Part shown: one piece after another, positions 11,525-23,114 of the stretch
Layout of the letters: the number at the start of each line of letters is the position of its first letter
Position numbering within the stretch: the first letter of the stretch is position 1
Assembly: GCA_022702705.1 (NCBI GenBank)
Contig: CM040428.1
Location: 107,154,022 to 107,218,021, forward strand
Reading direction: 5' to 3'
Source of the DNA: Papilionanthe hookeriana x Papilionanthe teres
Lineage: Eukaryota > Streptophyta > Magnoliopsida > Asparagales > Orchidaceae
DNA length: 64,000 nucleotides
Program-made: the position numbers and the translations under genes
The notes under the pieces: model-generated
What the model was told of the DNA's origin: nothing
Seen by the model: the letters and a program-made list of their open reading frames with translations, nothing else
The model's database searches: none

Positions 11525-12720
11525 TATCCACGCGGCGCCAGCGAGAACCTCGGCGACTCCGAAGGGATACGTGTCTCGCGCTGGGATTGGGCGCCGCCAT
11601 CTGAGTCAGCCGTCCCGGGGCCCGCTGTATCGTTCCGTCTCCTCATCCGGCGCGATCCTGGCCATCCGTGCGCGCGTGTATTAAATGGACGGCATCCGTT
11701 CATCGTCCATGACTGGTGCGATCCCGTGACCGTTCACACTCCAACCCTACAGAACTCACTCGATTCTCGATGGATTTTCGTGTTCTTATGCTCTCATGGA
11801 TTCGTCTTGAAGAGACGAACACATCCATACGGTAAACATGCATTGAAATTAAAGCATTTGAAATGGAGAATCTCCGAAGCTCGGGATGAAGAATTAGCTC
11901 ATACCTTTGCTCGAAGAAGTGTGGCTTCGATGCGAGAGTTGTTGCACCTTCGATTGGGTCTAGCAAGCTCCGGATGAAGTCTCTCGGTGCAGTGAATTGT
12001 CTAGGTTGGACTTCGACCACGGTCGATCACAAAGCTTGGAGGCTGGAGCAAGCTGGGTGGCTCGGAGATGGGGCTTTTCTCGGTGGACACCTTCCCTCGG
12101 TGCGGTGAAGGTGTAGGACCAATCGATTTGATGATTGGTCCACTGTGGAGAAGTGTCCTGGTTTTGGGCTTGGATTTCGACTGCGAAATTGAGCTCGCGA
12201 GAAGAAATGGTAGGGGGATTTCGGTGGGGATCAAGTGCTCGTGTATGGGGAGTAGTACGGAACAATTTTGGCGAGTTTCCTTAAGGTTTGTTTCGGCACC
12301 TCTTCATGGCCGAGAGGGGTGGAGTTTAAATAGGAGAGGGTGGAGGGCCTCCCGGGGGAGTTAGGGCTTGGGATCGAGCTTGCTCTGGTGAGGAGAAGAA
12401 CGGCCATGGTGACCACTAGGCATGGGGCGGCTCGGCGAGGAGAATTTCAATGTTGGCTCACTCCCGAGGTCTCGGGCATGGCGTTTTCCGGCGGCCAGGT
12501 GGCCGGCCGGCCGGGCATGGGTCACCCTCGAGGTCGGGTGGGTCGAGGTCGGAGGCTTGTGCGATCAATTAGCATTGGCCATGTGTAAAGGGTTTGATTT
12601 AGATGGAATGGGGGCATGGCTAAATTTGGACCTAAATGGGTCAACCCACCCATTTGGGCTAGGTGCACCACCCGAGGCCTGGTTTTGGCTGAGGGAAAAG
12701 TGACTTGGCTCGAGCATAAT
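11525..12720 (-). promoter_or_regulatory. GC-rich block of M left LTR (inactive-position copy of the promoter region)
   Basis: GC-rich DNA starting with CACGCGGCGCC and containing GTTTAAATAG (near 12326, the reverse of the TATA-like CTATTTAAAC) and CATACCTTTGCTCG (reverse of the donor-like AAAGGTATG). Several overlapping open frames on both strands follow from the high GC content. They change between LTR copies and are not supported as genes. Confidence 0.4.
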
Positions 12721-14704
12721 CGGTAGGGTCGAGTCACCATCCAAGCACAATTAGGCATAAGCATGGTTAAGGGGAATCATGGGAGTGGTTAATCACCTTT
12801 AGGAATTAAGGAAAGAATCTCCTCCTTTTGCCCAAAATGGCATGGTGACATGTAAAGAGGCTCTCATGGCTTGCATATGGCTTGTGCATGGCTTCATGGC
12901 TCCATTTGGCTTGGGAAAAGTCAAGTCAATTTCATGAAAATGGATTTTAGGAATATTTGGTATTTTTGGGTAATTTGGCATAATGCTTGATTTAGATTTA
13001 TTTGATGATGGAATTGGAACTTAGGGAATGATTTTGATCAAATGGATGACAAATGAAAATGTCATATGGGCTTTAGAATCAATTTTGGGCTCATTGAAAT
13101 GGTTTTAGATGGGCTTTTAAATGGTTTAGGAAAGTGGGCTTTTGAATTTTAAAATGGATCTTGGGATGAAATTTTGGTAAAGGCTTGGGCCAAATAATTG
13201 TTGGGTTTGGTTTAGGGATGTGTCATGAGTGTTTGAAACAAATTTGAGGTGATTTGGGTTTGAATTGGGTTGGATATGGGCCTTTTTGGTAAAGAGGCTA
13301 AGGTGGGCCAAAATGGGCTACCATGGGCCAAAGTTGGGCTAGAGTTGAAGTTGATGTAAAATTAATGTTGGGAAATGTTTATGGGAGTATTTCAAAGAGG
13401 TTTTAGCTTTGATGGGTTTTGATTTTGGGGTTTGGGCTCATTTGGGTTAGGTTTGGGTTTAGGCCGAAAATGGGCCTTTTGATTTTGGGTTGAATTTGAG
13501 TGGGGTTTGGATCAAAATCTTGGGTAAATCATGTTAGTGTTTTGTTCATGGGGATGTTAAGGAAGGTTTAGAAAATATTTGGGGTTAATTGGAGTTGAAT
13601 TGGGTGAGTTTGGGCTAAGTTTGGGTCATGGGTCCAAATTGGGCTTTAAGGCCAAAAGTGAAATTGGATCCAAATTTCAATCAAATTGGGCTTGAATTTG
13701 GTCTAGATTGGTGTTGGGGATGTTGAATTGAAGTTTAGAATTGAATTGGACCAGAATTTGGGTCAATTGGGTAGGCTAAGTTTGACATTGGGTTTACTTT
13801 GGGTTAAAATGGGTCAAATTGGGGGTTTTGATAAAAGTAGGGTAAATTGACAAAATTGGCCCATGGTGTAGTTGAACAAAATGAAATTAGGAATATTTGG
13901 GATTTTATGGAATTTTCTGGGAATTTTCTGAATTTTTGGATTTTTTGGGTCAAAAGGGTATTTTGGGTATTTGGAGGTTATTTGGAGGTATTTTGGAATT
14001 TTTGGTGTCTTTGGGTATGGATGATCAATTTGAGTAATGTGGGAATATTTGGGATTGGTTTTGGAGATTTTTGGGTGATTTGGAAATTTTGGAGGATTTG
14101 GGTAATTTCAAGGGTTTTGGGTAGGTTGGCGGGTGTAGGGTCCGGGGGTCAAAAATTGAAAATTTGAAAAATTGAAGATTGGGTGAATATAAGTGGGATG
14201 AAATCATTTTGGTTGAGCCATGAAGCCATGTTAAGCCTATATGAGCCATGAAGGAACTCATTTGAGGCACTCGCCATGTTGTTCCTAACCCTCTTAGCCG
14301 AGGGCTTAGGGGTTAAGGACCATCCATGTGAATCACCTTTAAGAGTCGGGAGGTCGAGTTAGGTATAGGGGTGTGATTTTAAGAGGTGTGTGAAAGTGTA
14401 GTGCACGGGTGTAGTGTGTGTGCAAGTCGACCCTTCACCGGACCGGGCCACCCGGGGCGATCTTAAGGCCGAGGAGTCATATAGGAACTCATCCTTTAAA
14501 CTTCCACACTTGATTTCAACCCTCTAGGTGATTAGGGGTCTACGGTCGAGTTTGTGGGGTTTGCGGGGAGTTAAGAAGTGGTTTGAAATTCTAGATGGTG
14601 GATCCCGATTCTAGTCCTCTAAGATAGTCGAAAGGAAAAGCTTAAGGCTAAATCCTAAGTACTAAAGAGAAGAAGAGAAGACCTCATCAAAAATGAGGTC
14701 AACA

Positions 14705-14721
14705 AATGGACCCCCGATAGG
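14705..14721 (-). promoter_or_regulatory. Polypurine-tract region next to the 3' LTR of M
   Basis: On the minus strand CGGGGGTCCATT lies directly upstream of the LTR start TGTTGACC. The P element has TTGGGGGTCCATT at the same place (53741-53753). Adjacency to the 3' LTR and conservation support a plus-strand priming site, although the purine run itself is short. Confidence 0.55.
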
Positions 14722-14756
14722 TGTGGTGGTCGACAGAGCACACCGCGCGTATTGGT

Positions 14757-14775
14757 GTTGACCGAAGCGATCAAC
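14757..14775 (-). other. Hairpin near the polypurine tract (M)
   Basis: GTTGACCG-AAG-CGATCAAC forms an 8-bp inverted repeat with one mismatch. The P copy (53682-53700) is perfect. It lies about 50 bp from the 3' LTR inside the internal region. Confidence 0.5.
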
Positions 14776-15074
14776 AAAACCAACACGAATGTCCAAGTAA
14801 CAAACTTAGGACGAAGTAGAAAAGCTTCCTCTGGGGAGTGTCAAGTATATCTCTGGAACTGGAGATTTTTGAACTCTTGCTGGGGAAAGGAAAAGGAGGT
14901 GAATCCCAAATCACATGATCTGGGAGAATTTCGATTTAGATTTTATTTTGTTTCATGTTCAAGTTATGATGTGTGAGTTTAAATTTCAATTTGGAGTTTC
15001 GATTTAGATTGAAGTTTGTCGAGATTAATTTGAAGGGATTTGATTTGAAATGAAAATTGGAATTTTGAGGTTTT

Positions 15075-16107
15075 AGATGTAACATCTTCAACCCCAAAAG
15101 AAGATCGAATCGATTGGATTGGATCATTACAATGAGGAAAGATCTCAGAGTAATGCGGTATTGGATGTAAAATCCTTAATCCTCAAGAGTTTGATTTTGA
15201 TGTATTTCATTGCGATAGGAAGAGAATCTAAAGCAATGCGGTATTGGATGTAAAATCCTCAACCCCAAAAGTTTGATTTTGATGTATTTCAGTGCAATAG
15301 GGAAAGAATCCTAAAGCAGTGCAGTCTTGGATGTAAAATCCTCGACCCAAAAGTTTGAATTTGATGTATTTCAGTGCAATAGGGAAAGAATCCTAAAGCG
15401 GTGCGGTCTTGGATGTAAAATCCTCGACCCAAAAGTTTGAATTTGATGTATTTCGGTGCAATAGGGAAAGAATCCTAAAGCGGTGCGGTCTTGGATGTAA
15501 AATCCTCGACCAAAAGGTTTGAATTTGATGTATTTCGGTGCGATAGGGAAAGAATCCTAAAGCGATGCGATCTTGGATGTAAAATCCTCGACCCAAAGGT
15601 TTGAATTTGATGTATTTCGGTGCGATAGGGAAAGAATCCTAAAGCGGTGCGGTCTTGGATGTAAAATCCTCGACCCAAAAGTTTGAATTTTGATGTATTT
15701 CGGTGCGATAGGGAAAGAATCCTAAAGCGATGCGGTCTTGGATGTAAAATCCTCGACCCAAAAGTTTGAATTTGATGTATTTCGGTGCGATAGGGAAAGA
15801 ATCCTAAAGCATGCGGTCTTGGATGTAAAATCCTCGACCCAAAAGTTTGAATTTGATGTATTTCGGTGCGATAGGGAAAGAATCCTAAAGCGGTGCGGTC
15901 TTGGATGTAAAATCCTCGACCCAAAAGTTTGAATTTGATGTATTTCGGTGCAATAGGGAAAGAATCCTAAAGCGATGCGGTCTTGGATGTAAAATCCTCG
16001 ACCCAAAAGTTTGAATTTGATGTATTTCAGTGCAATAGGGAAAGAATCCTAAAGCAGTGCAGTCTTGGATGTAAAATCCTCGACCCAAAAGTTTGAATTT
16101 GATTGAG
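15075..16107 (-). repeat. 82-bp tandem array in the 3' UTR of M
   Basis: About twelve units, most 82 bp, begin with GTCTTGGATGTAAAATCC at roughly 15163, 15244, 15326, 15408, 15490, 15572, 15654, 15736, 15819, 15900, 15982 and 16064. A degenerate unit lies before them. The central units are almost identical and the outer ones diverged. The matching array in P is at 52370-53370. Tandem repeats between pol and the 3' LTR are a known trait of Tat/Ogre elements. Because 82 is not a multiple of 3 and the unit is stop-free, long open frames cross the array. They are best read as repeat artefacts. Confidence 0.92.
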
Positions 16108-16187
16108 GTTTGATGTGAGATCCGGAAAGATCGAATTTGAAATTTGATTGAGATTTGATTTAAGATCTGGAAGATCGAATTTGAGAT

Positions 16188-16350
16188 TTGATAGAGATTT
16201 GGAATCTGGAAAGATTGAACTTGAATTTGATTGAGATTTGGAATCTGGAAAGATTGAACTTGAATTTGATTGAGATTTGGAATCTGGAAAGATTGAACTT
16301 GAATTTGATTGAGATTTGGAATCTGGAAAGATTGAACTTGAAATTTGGAA
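16188..16350 (-). repeat. 39-bp tandem array in M
   Basis: Four near-identical copies of a 39-bp unit (GAGATTTGGAATCTGGAAAG and the following 19 bases). Degenerate versions flank it from about 16100 to 16440. The P counterpart (52180-52350) is more diverged. Confidence 0.88.
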
Positions 16351-16599
16351 GGATGAGTTTGAACTCGGTTGAAATTTGATTTAAGATTTGATTTAAAATT
16401 TGGAAGATCACATTTGAAATTTGATTGAGAATTTGATTTAACATTTATGTTGATTTTGTTTATCTTTTAATGATTCAAATTTTATTTTATCGTTTATTTA
16501 ATGTTCATGTGAATTTGGTGTTTGTCATTTTTTTTAGATTTTTAAGGAAAGTTTTCTTTTATTCTCTTTTTTTTTATTCCTTTTCTGTTCTTTGTTCGA

Positions 16600-18387
16600 A
16601 GTTCATTTAACTTTAATGGCGTTTCCCAATCAATTTGCACAAAAGAGGTGAAGGCCAAAAAATGTGACATGGTCACTTTCATTCTTATCATGTAGAAGAT
16701 ACATCATACATCTTGATCTGGAATATATTTCATACAATCCATGTAAACTCAAAACGGACTGTGTATGATCTTTGTCGATCCATCCAAAGAAGCATCTGTC
16801 AAAAATCCATGTACGAATAGTGGGGTACATGGTCGATAACATCACCTTCCAAGCCATCCTTGGCAAGGATGCCGTATGGATGTACATTGGAGGTGTGATA
16901 TTTTCCATGTAACTCACGGCTCGTAAGGCCGGAGGCTCTCTAGCTCCGGGTCCGGTCGGAAATGGTAAGGTGTCTTCCCGTCGTCCATCCTTCGAAAGTA
17001 GCCGAGATCCGCTTCACTGGTACTCCCGGTATGCAATGCTTAGCGATATCTCGCTCCGTTGCCCTTCGGTATCATGACGGAACCTACCGGTAAAGGTATC
17101 TTCACCGGCCCTCGGAACTCTCCCGGACCCTGCTATCCGGAGGTCGGATCCGAACATGATGTTATACTCGTTCGGGAAAGAGGCTGTGCGAAAGGTCGAC
17201 AAAGTCGTGGTGATCTATGTGTGGGGGTATGCGGTCACCCTTGTTTGTAGATGTTGATAATGCGGCTATTGGGTATGCAATCTGTCGGCGTACCCTCCAT
17301 GTTATCGATCTCTTTACCATTCTCTTGATGACTAATGGCATCGGATCCACTTGCCCATGACGGAGTATTCCGGTGGGTTTCCCTTCTGTCCTCCGCAAAG
17401 TTGTAACGACATCCACATTGTATTGTGATTCTTCCTTTCCCGGCATCCATCTCCGGGGTTACGAGTATGTGTTTTCCCTTAGGCGGCCGGCTCGGCCCAT
17501 TCTTTTCAAATCCCGGATGCAATCCACGATTTCTTGCTTGTTCATACTACGAGAATACGTCCGTATGTAGCTCGAGGCCCTCTAGTATATTGATTCTTCC
17601 GCCTCTGATTCTCTCGAAAGTATTCGAAGGTTTTCTTTTCAACATTACGCATTCTCTCCAGCTCGTATTCCGGAATGATCCGCGGATGGCGAGGCACAGT
17701 GACATATTGTGGGATATACGGTTCAATCCCTTCGCGTTCTCCTGCATACCTTGGCTCCTCGGGGATGATGCACGTCGGGACATCCCCGGGGTTGCTTCGC
17801 AACAAGGTCATGCATTGCTGGTGGTTCTATCCGGTGGCGTGGTAGCCTTCTTTCTTCGATCTTCTAGAGATTTCCACGGTTCTTTCCGTTATCCTAGGAG
17901 CTGGCCTCCTTTCTTCGAGTTCTCGGTGAACCGGTGTCCTTGAAGTGTATGTACTGACATTAGCAGTTGTCTCGTCGCGGCTGGTCCGCGGCTAGTTTTG
18001 TTAACATCTTACGGATACGGCGATTCTTATTTCTTCGTTGCGTTGCTTGTGAGAGTAGCTCTTCGAACTTCTTGAATCTCCGTGGGCGCGGCGCCGACAA
18101 GCTCGCCTTCTGCTGTAGCGACTACGGACTTCATTTTCTTATCTTCTTTAATGTTTGTCTTTCTTTTCTTCTTGCTTGGATTGGTGGCTTGGGCCACCCA
18201 CTTTCATCACCTTGTCGTCCGGGCGGTTCTTCTCGATCAGCCGGGACCCGGTCACTTTCCTCGTCTCGTAGGCTGTCGGTGCGAAATCCGAGTCAATCTC
18301 GATTATCGCTCCATCTTTCACCCTCTTTTCATCGAGTGCGAGGCTTACGCCATTCTTAAAGTTCGGGACCAACCGCCAGTTCGACAT
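16600..18387 (-). pseudogene. Post-integrase reading frame, unknown function (element M)
   Basis: Downstream of integrase on the element's coding strand there is about 1.8 kb of broken coding sequence. It starts with a frame holding DEKRVKDGAIIEIDSDF (18387-18148), continues with REGIEPYIPQYVTVPRHPRI (near 17740) and a charged stretch KRMGRAGRLRE, and ends with MSYMENITPPMYIHTASLP and MYLLHDKNESDHVTFFG (16917-16630). The same segments occur in the same order in P (50146-51990), and in both copies the sense frames hold more protein-like sequence than the antisense. I recognise no domain. Athila elements carry an env-like ORF here, but I see no clear signal peptide or membrane segment. The open antisense frames have hydrophobic runs and are probably shadows. 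Confidence 0.5.
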
Positions 18388-18477
18388 TTCCTGCGAAAAG
18401 ACAAGGAAAAGGATCGGGGGCGTACTAAGAACAAGAACATTAAGAAAATGTTTATTAAAGACATTTTTTTATTATTC

Positions 18478-19816
18478 TTATATTTTTAAACTTAACGGGA
18501 ATAAAGTGGGATAAGATCGAGGTAAGAGGTTTTGATTTGGAAAAGAAAACAAGGAAAATTTTATTATCGGGATTTTATTTATTTTAGCACATTTTATTAT
18601 TTTTTGGGTTCGGACCCGATCATAAGTAATTACTTCGTCCGTGTTTCTTAGGGTGAAGAATTCATTCCTTCGAAACATCGGGTAGCGTAGTACTTTTTCA
18701 AGTATCGTCCATTGATCGGAAGCATATGTCGTTCTCCCCGGCAATTCACTAGGCGGTAGGAACCTCCCGAGTATACTTGCTTCGACCACAAACGGTCCTT
18801 CCCAAGTTGGTTCAAATTTTCCTCCTATCTTGCGGTGTGCGAGAATAGGTCTCTTGAGAACGAGAACTAAGTCACCAACTTTGAAGGTTCTTGGGCGGAC
18901 CGGTTTGTCATGGGCTTGAACCATCTTAGCTTGGTATAGTTCTAAATTCGTTGCGTCTGCAAGTCTTTTCCCTTCCGGGCTCTCTAATTCTTCGAGTCGT
19001 AATTTGGCGTTCTCTTCGTTGTGATTTTATTTGTAACCGCAATTCGAGTGAAGGAAGGCCGAACCTCTAAAGGTAGCTCCGCCTCGGACCCATACACCGG
19101 AGCGTAAGGTGTAGCTTGCGTAGGAGTTCGAAGGTTGTCCGGTAGGCCATGAAGGCTTCTAACAACTTCTCGTGCCAATTTCTCTTATTATCGTCCGAGG
19201 TCTTCTTTAAAATTTGAACGAGAGTTTTGTTAAAAGCCTCGGCGAGGCCGTTTGCTCTTGGGTAGTAAATTGTTGAGTATCGCCGATCGATTCCGTGTCT
19301 CACGACAAAATTGTTGATTTGCGTGCTTCGAATGCGGACCCGTTATCCGAGATGATCTGCGCGGCACCCCGAAACGGTAGACTACTTGGTTCTTAAAAAG
19401 CGTAGCACGTGATGTGCTTTCACTTCTCTAAGTGGAACTGCCTCTGCCCACTTGGAAAAGTAATCTGTAGCCGCAAGAATGAAGCGATGTCCTTTTGACG
19501 ACGGTGGTTCTATTGGACCCACTATATCCGTGCCCCAACGTTCGAATGGCCACGACGCAATTGTCGGATGTAGCACATTTGGAGGTTGGTGTAGAACCAC
19601 TCCGTGCACTTGGCATTGGTGACGGCTCTTGGCGATTTTCATGCGGTCGGTCATCATTGAGGGCCGGTAGTACCCTAGTCTTTTAATTTTCATTTTCATC
19701 TTCGGACCCAACTGGTGAGCGCCACAGAGTCCTGAATGCACCTCCTTAACAATTTCACGGGCCTCGGACCCGCTTAAGCACCTTAGCCACATTTGATCGA
19801 AAGACCTTCTGTACAA
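18478..19816 (-). pseudogene. Integrase of element M (broken)
   Basis: Domains in order: zinc-finger region with HSGLCGAHQLG and RHQCQVHG (19816-19610), catalytic core with WGTDIVGPIEPP (first Asp), SDNGSAFE (second Asp, codon at 19345-19347) and NGLAEAFNKTL (Glu, codon 19238-19240), then a C-terminal part with FKVGDLVLVLKRP and PTWEGPFVV (GPY/F type). No chromodomain follows. The D-to-E distance is one base short of D-35-E, so there is a frameshift inside the core, found at the same place in P. Integrase would insert the cDNA into the genome. This copy cannot as written. Confidence 0.9.
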
Positions 19817-20029
19817 TGTGTTGTTTATTAATGCGTAAGACGAGTTCTTTTCTTGATCCGATGGGTTAGCGACCTATCGTCCGGTAGTTTTCTGTTTGCG
19901 GGTAGTTCATCAATGGCTGTCGCCCGATCTTCGTGTTTTCACGTCACTTTGTTGCAGCTGATTCTTTTTCTTTTTCGATTTGTGTATTGTGTCTATGTCG
20001 AGTTGTGATAGGACTCGACGTCACGTGAA

Positions 20030-20500
20030 CTGACACTTCTGCTGATTCATCTTGCAAACGGGCAAATTCTTTTGCGAGACGGGCTAAAGCATCTGCTAAA
20101 GCATTTTCTTTTCAGGAATTTTGTAGATTGTCACATTTGGAATCTGTTCCAACAATTTGTATGGCATACTTGGAAGTATTGCTCGAGTCTTGGTTTTAAA
20201 TTCTGTCTTCGTCCAACGATACGTTGAATGATTAGCTGTGAATCCCCGTAGATGTTGATGTCACGTTATCCCCATTTGAATGGTTAATTCCGGTCCGTTA
20301 TGAGGGCTTCGTATTCGCTTCGTTGCTTGTACATGGTTACGTCAAGTGGTAGGAGTATCTTAACATCCCCCGCTCCGGTGTTATAAAGATTAGCCCGATT
20401 CCTGCTTTACCGGGCACTATCACTTGCGATTCTTCGTCTTTGTGCGCTGAAGATGCTCCGTCGAAATATAATTCCCAACGTCGATCATCAAGGTCTTCTA
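20030..20500 (-). pseudogene. Second (archaeal-type) RNase H of element M
   Basis: WELYFDGASS, the NNEAEYEAL region, INIYGDSQLIIQ and ADALARLAKEFARLQ give the Asp-Glu-Asp-Asp pattern of an RNase H. The sequence is of the second, archaeal-type domain reported for plant Tat elements, located between the original RNase H and integrase. It is interrupted by small frameshifts. Confidence 0.82.
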
Positions 20501-20519
20501 GGTTCATTATTTGTTCATC

Positions 20520-20990
20520 TGGCGGATCGTCATTGAGAGGAGATTCTGCCGGCAAAGGGTGTGCTGCAAGGAAGTCTGCTAAGACTTGACCCTTTACGGC
20601 ACGAAGAGGCACGAAAGTTATATCGAATTGCAATAATATCATTGACCATCGCGGCAAGTCTGCCGGAAAGCGTTGGAAGAGTCATCAAGTATTGCAATGG
20701 ATTAAACTTCGAGATTAGGTTGACCTTATGAGAAAGCATGTAGTGCACGAGCTTTTGAGCGGCGAAGATCGGGGCCAAACAATGCTTTTCAATTGCGGGA
20801 TACCTTACTTCCGTCGGAAGCAAACGACGGCTTAAGTAGTAAAGAGCATTTTCTTTACCCTCATCATTGACACAGGCTAACGGGGCTCCGAGAGAGTCGT
20901 CTAAAGCCGCGGTGTAAAGTATCAGCGGTCTACACGAGGCTCGAGGCTGCTAGGACGGGAGGTGTCATTAAATATTATTTAATGTCCTCG
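20520..20990 (-). pseudogene. RNase H (original Ty3/gypsy domain) and connector of element M
   Basis: NALYYLSRRLLPTEVRYPAI, EKHCLAPIFAAQKLVHYML and LISKFNPLQYLMTLPTLSGR are typical of the RNase H region and the connection that follows RT in plant Ty3/gypsy pol. The final part QFDITFVPLRAVKGQVLADF leads into the second RNase H. Frameshifts split the region. Confidence 0.85.
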
Positions 20991-21829
20991 AAGGCCTTCG
21001 GCATTTCTCTTCCCAAATAAATTTGGCGTCCTTTTTAACTAGTGCTGAGAAAGGCTGACACCTACCGACGGGTTTGAGATAAAGCGTCGAAGATATGCCG
21101 ACTTCCCTTGAAAAGATCGTAGTTGTTTTAAGGTTTTGGGAGGCGGCATTTCTAAGATAGCTTTAATCTTCTCGGGTCGATTTCAATTCCACGATGTCGG
21201 ACAACGAATCCTAAGAATTTCCGGAGGTGACGCCGAAGGCGCATTTTAAGGGATTCATCTTAAGGTTAAATTGTCTTAATCGTTCGAAAACAATTCTCAA
21301 ATCATACAAGTGGTTGTTCTTTACTTTGCTTTTGATGAACACATCGTCCACCTACATTCGACTTGATTATGGATGAGATCATCAAAAATTCTTGTCATTG
21401 CTCTTTGGTAGGTTGCTCCTGCGTTCTTCAATCCGAATGGCATCATCTGTGTAGCAAAATACTCCGATCGGCGTTCGAATGCTTGTAAGCTTTTCATCTT
21501 ACGGAGCCATTTTTATCCGGTTGTATCCCGAAGATCCATCCATGAATGAGAATATTTCATGTGTGGAAGCAATGTCGATCATTAATTCAGGATCGGTAGA
21601 GGGAATTCATCTTTTGGACATGCCTTGTTTAAATCTACTGAAATCCACACAAATTCGATCGACCATTCTTCTTTCGACTTGGTACCACATTGGCTAACCA
21701 AGTCGGGTATTGTTCTTCACGGACAAATTTAGCGTCTATTAGCTTTTTAACTTCGGCTATGACTTGTTGTTCGATTTCTAGACGCATTCTTACGGGACCT
21801 TGTCCGATCGGGACGGAAGTAGGATCCAC
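20990..21829 (-). pseudogene. Reverse transcriptase of element M (active site disrupted)
   Basis: The RT starts with DPTSVPIGQGPVRMRLEIEQ, followed by FVREEQYPTWLANVVPSRKK. Later motifs can be traced through frameshifts: MPFGLKNA around 21430, and the fingers/palm sequence to PPPKTLK. At the catalytic Tyr-Val-Asp-Asp position (near 21342-21355) one base is missing and the Tyr codon reads TAG, so the box is broken. P keeps it intact. The domain would copy the RNA into cDNA. Confidence 0.88.
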
Positions 21830-23114
21830 TCCTAGCTTATGGACTGCGACCTGCGGAGCTAATCACGGCATCTCATCGTAGCTCCAAGCAAAACGAGTCT
21901 TTGAATTCCATTAATAACTTGATTATTTCTTCGAGTCTTCTTTATTGAGTAAGGAGCTAACAAAGGTAGGTCTAGGCTCTTCGCTAGTACCTAAGTTAAC
22001 TTCAGTTAACTCATCTATTGTAGATTTGATCTCCTCTTCGAACTACGGTGGAGCATCTCCAATTTGTAAATCTTCGAGTTCGTCCGTAGTTTCCATGCGG
22101 TTTTCATTAGATTCGCAAGTGACAACCAAGCAAAATTCGGTATCGTCAGTCGACCCTATCGTGCCGAATCCGAGACCATGCTTCGAGTTGGGTGGACGAC
22201 GGAATTATTCCATAATTTTTCAAAATGTTGAGATTGACTTTTTGTCCATTGTCGAGGTAAGAAACCACTTTGAATTAAATTTTGAACACGGGGAGAGTAC
22301 CACTCGAAAGGTAATTCCATTAATTCGATAAAGTAGCATCTTCAAGTTGTACATTATTTTCGGTTTTGGAGGAAGAAGCACCACGGTAGAATTTGATTGG
22401 TTTTGCACCACCGCTACGTACCTCTTTGACCTCCATACCCTCGATCTTATTAGGATGGATCGGGGTCGGGGTCATAGCATGTACGAGTGGTTGATCTTCT
22501 CGTACATTGATTTGTATTCTTCGTTCTTCTCATCTTCGAGAGGGATTTTGAATTGCGGCTTCTTCGACTTATTGTCGTTGCTTCTTGTTTGATTTCTTTT
22601 TCTTCTTCGGAACTATCTTCCCGATCAACATTGATGATTGGTTTTCTCGTCCAACTCGTCCTAACGTCTCTACCACGGCCTCGTCCCCGGCCTCGACCTC
22701 GGATGCGAGTTGTGGAGAAACCTTCACCATCTCGCCGGAAGGGAGTGGTGAGTGACTGTTGGACTAGAACTTCAGGTTCTTTGTTGTCCCGAACTTTCTT
22801 TGCTTCATTTGTTATGGTATCTCTGGAGAAGATCGTTTTCTTCGGTGGTGCATAATAAGCTGCATCCTCGTGTATTCCAATTTCATGTACGGAGAATGGT
22901 TGTAAGTCACCTTTGATGCCTTTGTTCCCCTCCATCGTAGTATTTGATGCACCGATGTAGAGATGATGGTACCATCCTGTTTTCATGTATCCGTGGTCGG
23001 CCCAGTGAGAGCGTTGAACGATGTTTCGAATCAATTATGTGAAATTTCGCGGTTGTCTTTGCTAAGTCACCGGTCTTCATCGGTAGCGTTATTGACCCGA
23101 GGGCTCTTTCTCCT
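21830..23114 (-). pseudogene. Protease-RT spacer of element M, with Arg-Gly run
   Basis: Contains the C-terminal protease sequence LGRPRIHENRMVPSSLHRC (about 23010-22950), an alternating Arg-Gly run (RGRGRGRGRGRD, around 22675-22715), an acidic Glu-rich stretch, and a linker before RT. The spacer is about 1.2 kb. In Ogre elements an intron lies between protease and RT. I see no clear splice pair here. The Arg-Gly run resembles RNA-binding RG motifs (inference). Confidence 0.6.

Larger units (their letters stand above)
7392..14704 (-). mobile_element. Element M: 3' LTR (left copy), 7.3 kb
   Basis: A complete LTR on the minus strand, running TGTCGGCAT...GAGGTCAACA on the + strand with TG..CA ends. 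It matches the right LTR of M (27532-33617 plus 61192-62430) over its whole length, differing mostly at CAG/CTG versus CG positions. Sub-blocks on the + strand: hairpin block (7590-7840), conserved G-box-like block (8570-8700), AT array (9491-9715), AT-rich half to 11520, GC-rich block (11525-12720), G-poor tract read as G/T-rich (12940-14170). The short frame at 10244-10480, repeated at 30390-30626, is only LTR sequence and shows no sign of coding. Confidence 0.93.

Noticed and set aside
11700..12710. Cluster of overlapping frames in GC-rich DNA, suggesting host gene exons
   Set aside because: The block is part of the LTR and occurs in all five LTR copies. The frames differ between copies and lack recognisable domains.
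15475..15924. 149-codon open frame on the minus strand
   Set aside because: It is a read-through of five identical 82-bp repeats and changes frame at each unit, so it is not supported as a gene.
15163..16107. Regular repeats resembling a CRISPR array
   Set aside because: Units are contiguous 82-bp tandem copies with no unique spacers, inside a plant retrotransposon 3' UTR.
16600..18387. Envelope gene in the post-integrase region
   Set aside because: No signal peptide, fusion-type stretch or membrane anchor could be seen on the coding strand, and the frame is too broken to judge.
17425..18489. Long plus-strand frames (up to 172 codons) with hydrophobic stretches, opposite to the M post-integrase region
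   Set aside because: The minus-strand frames share more protein-like segments with P. The plus-strand frames look like shadows of charged coding sequence, although an antisense gene, as in Grande elements, is not fully excluded.
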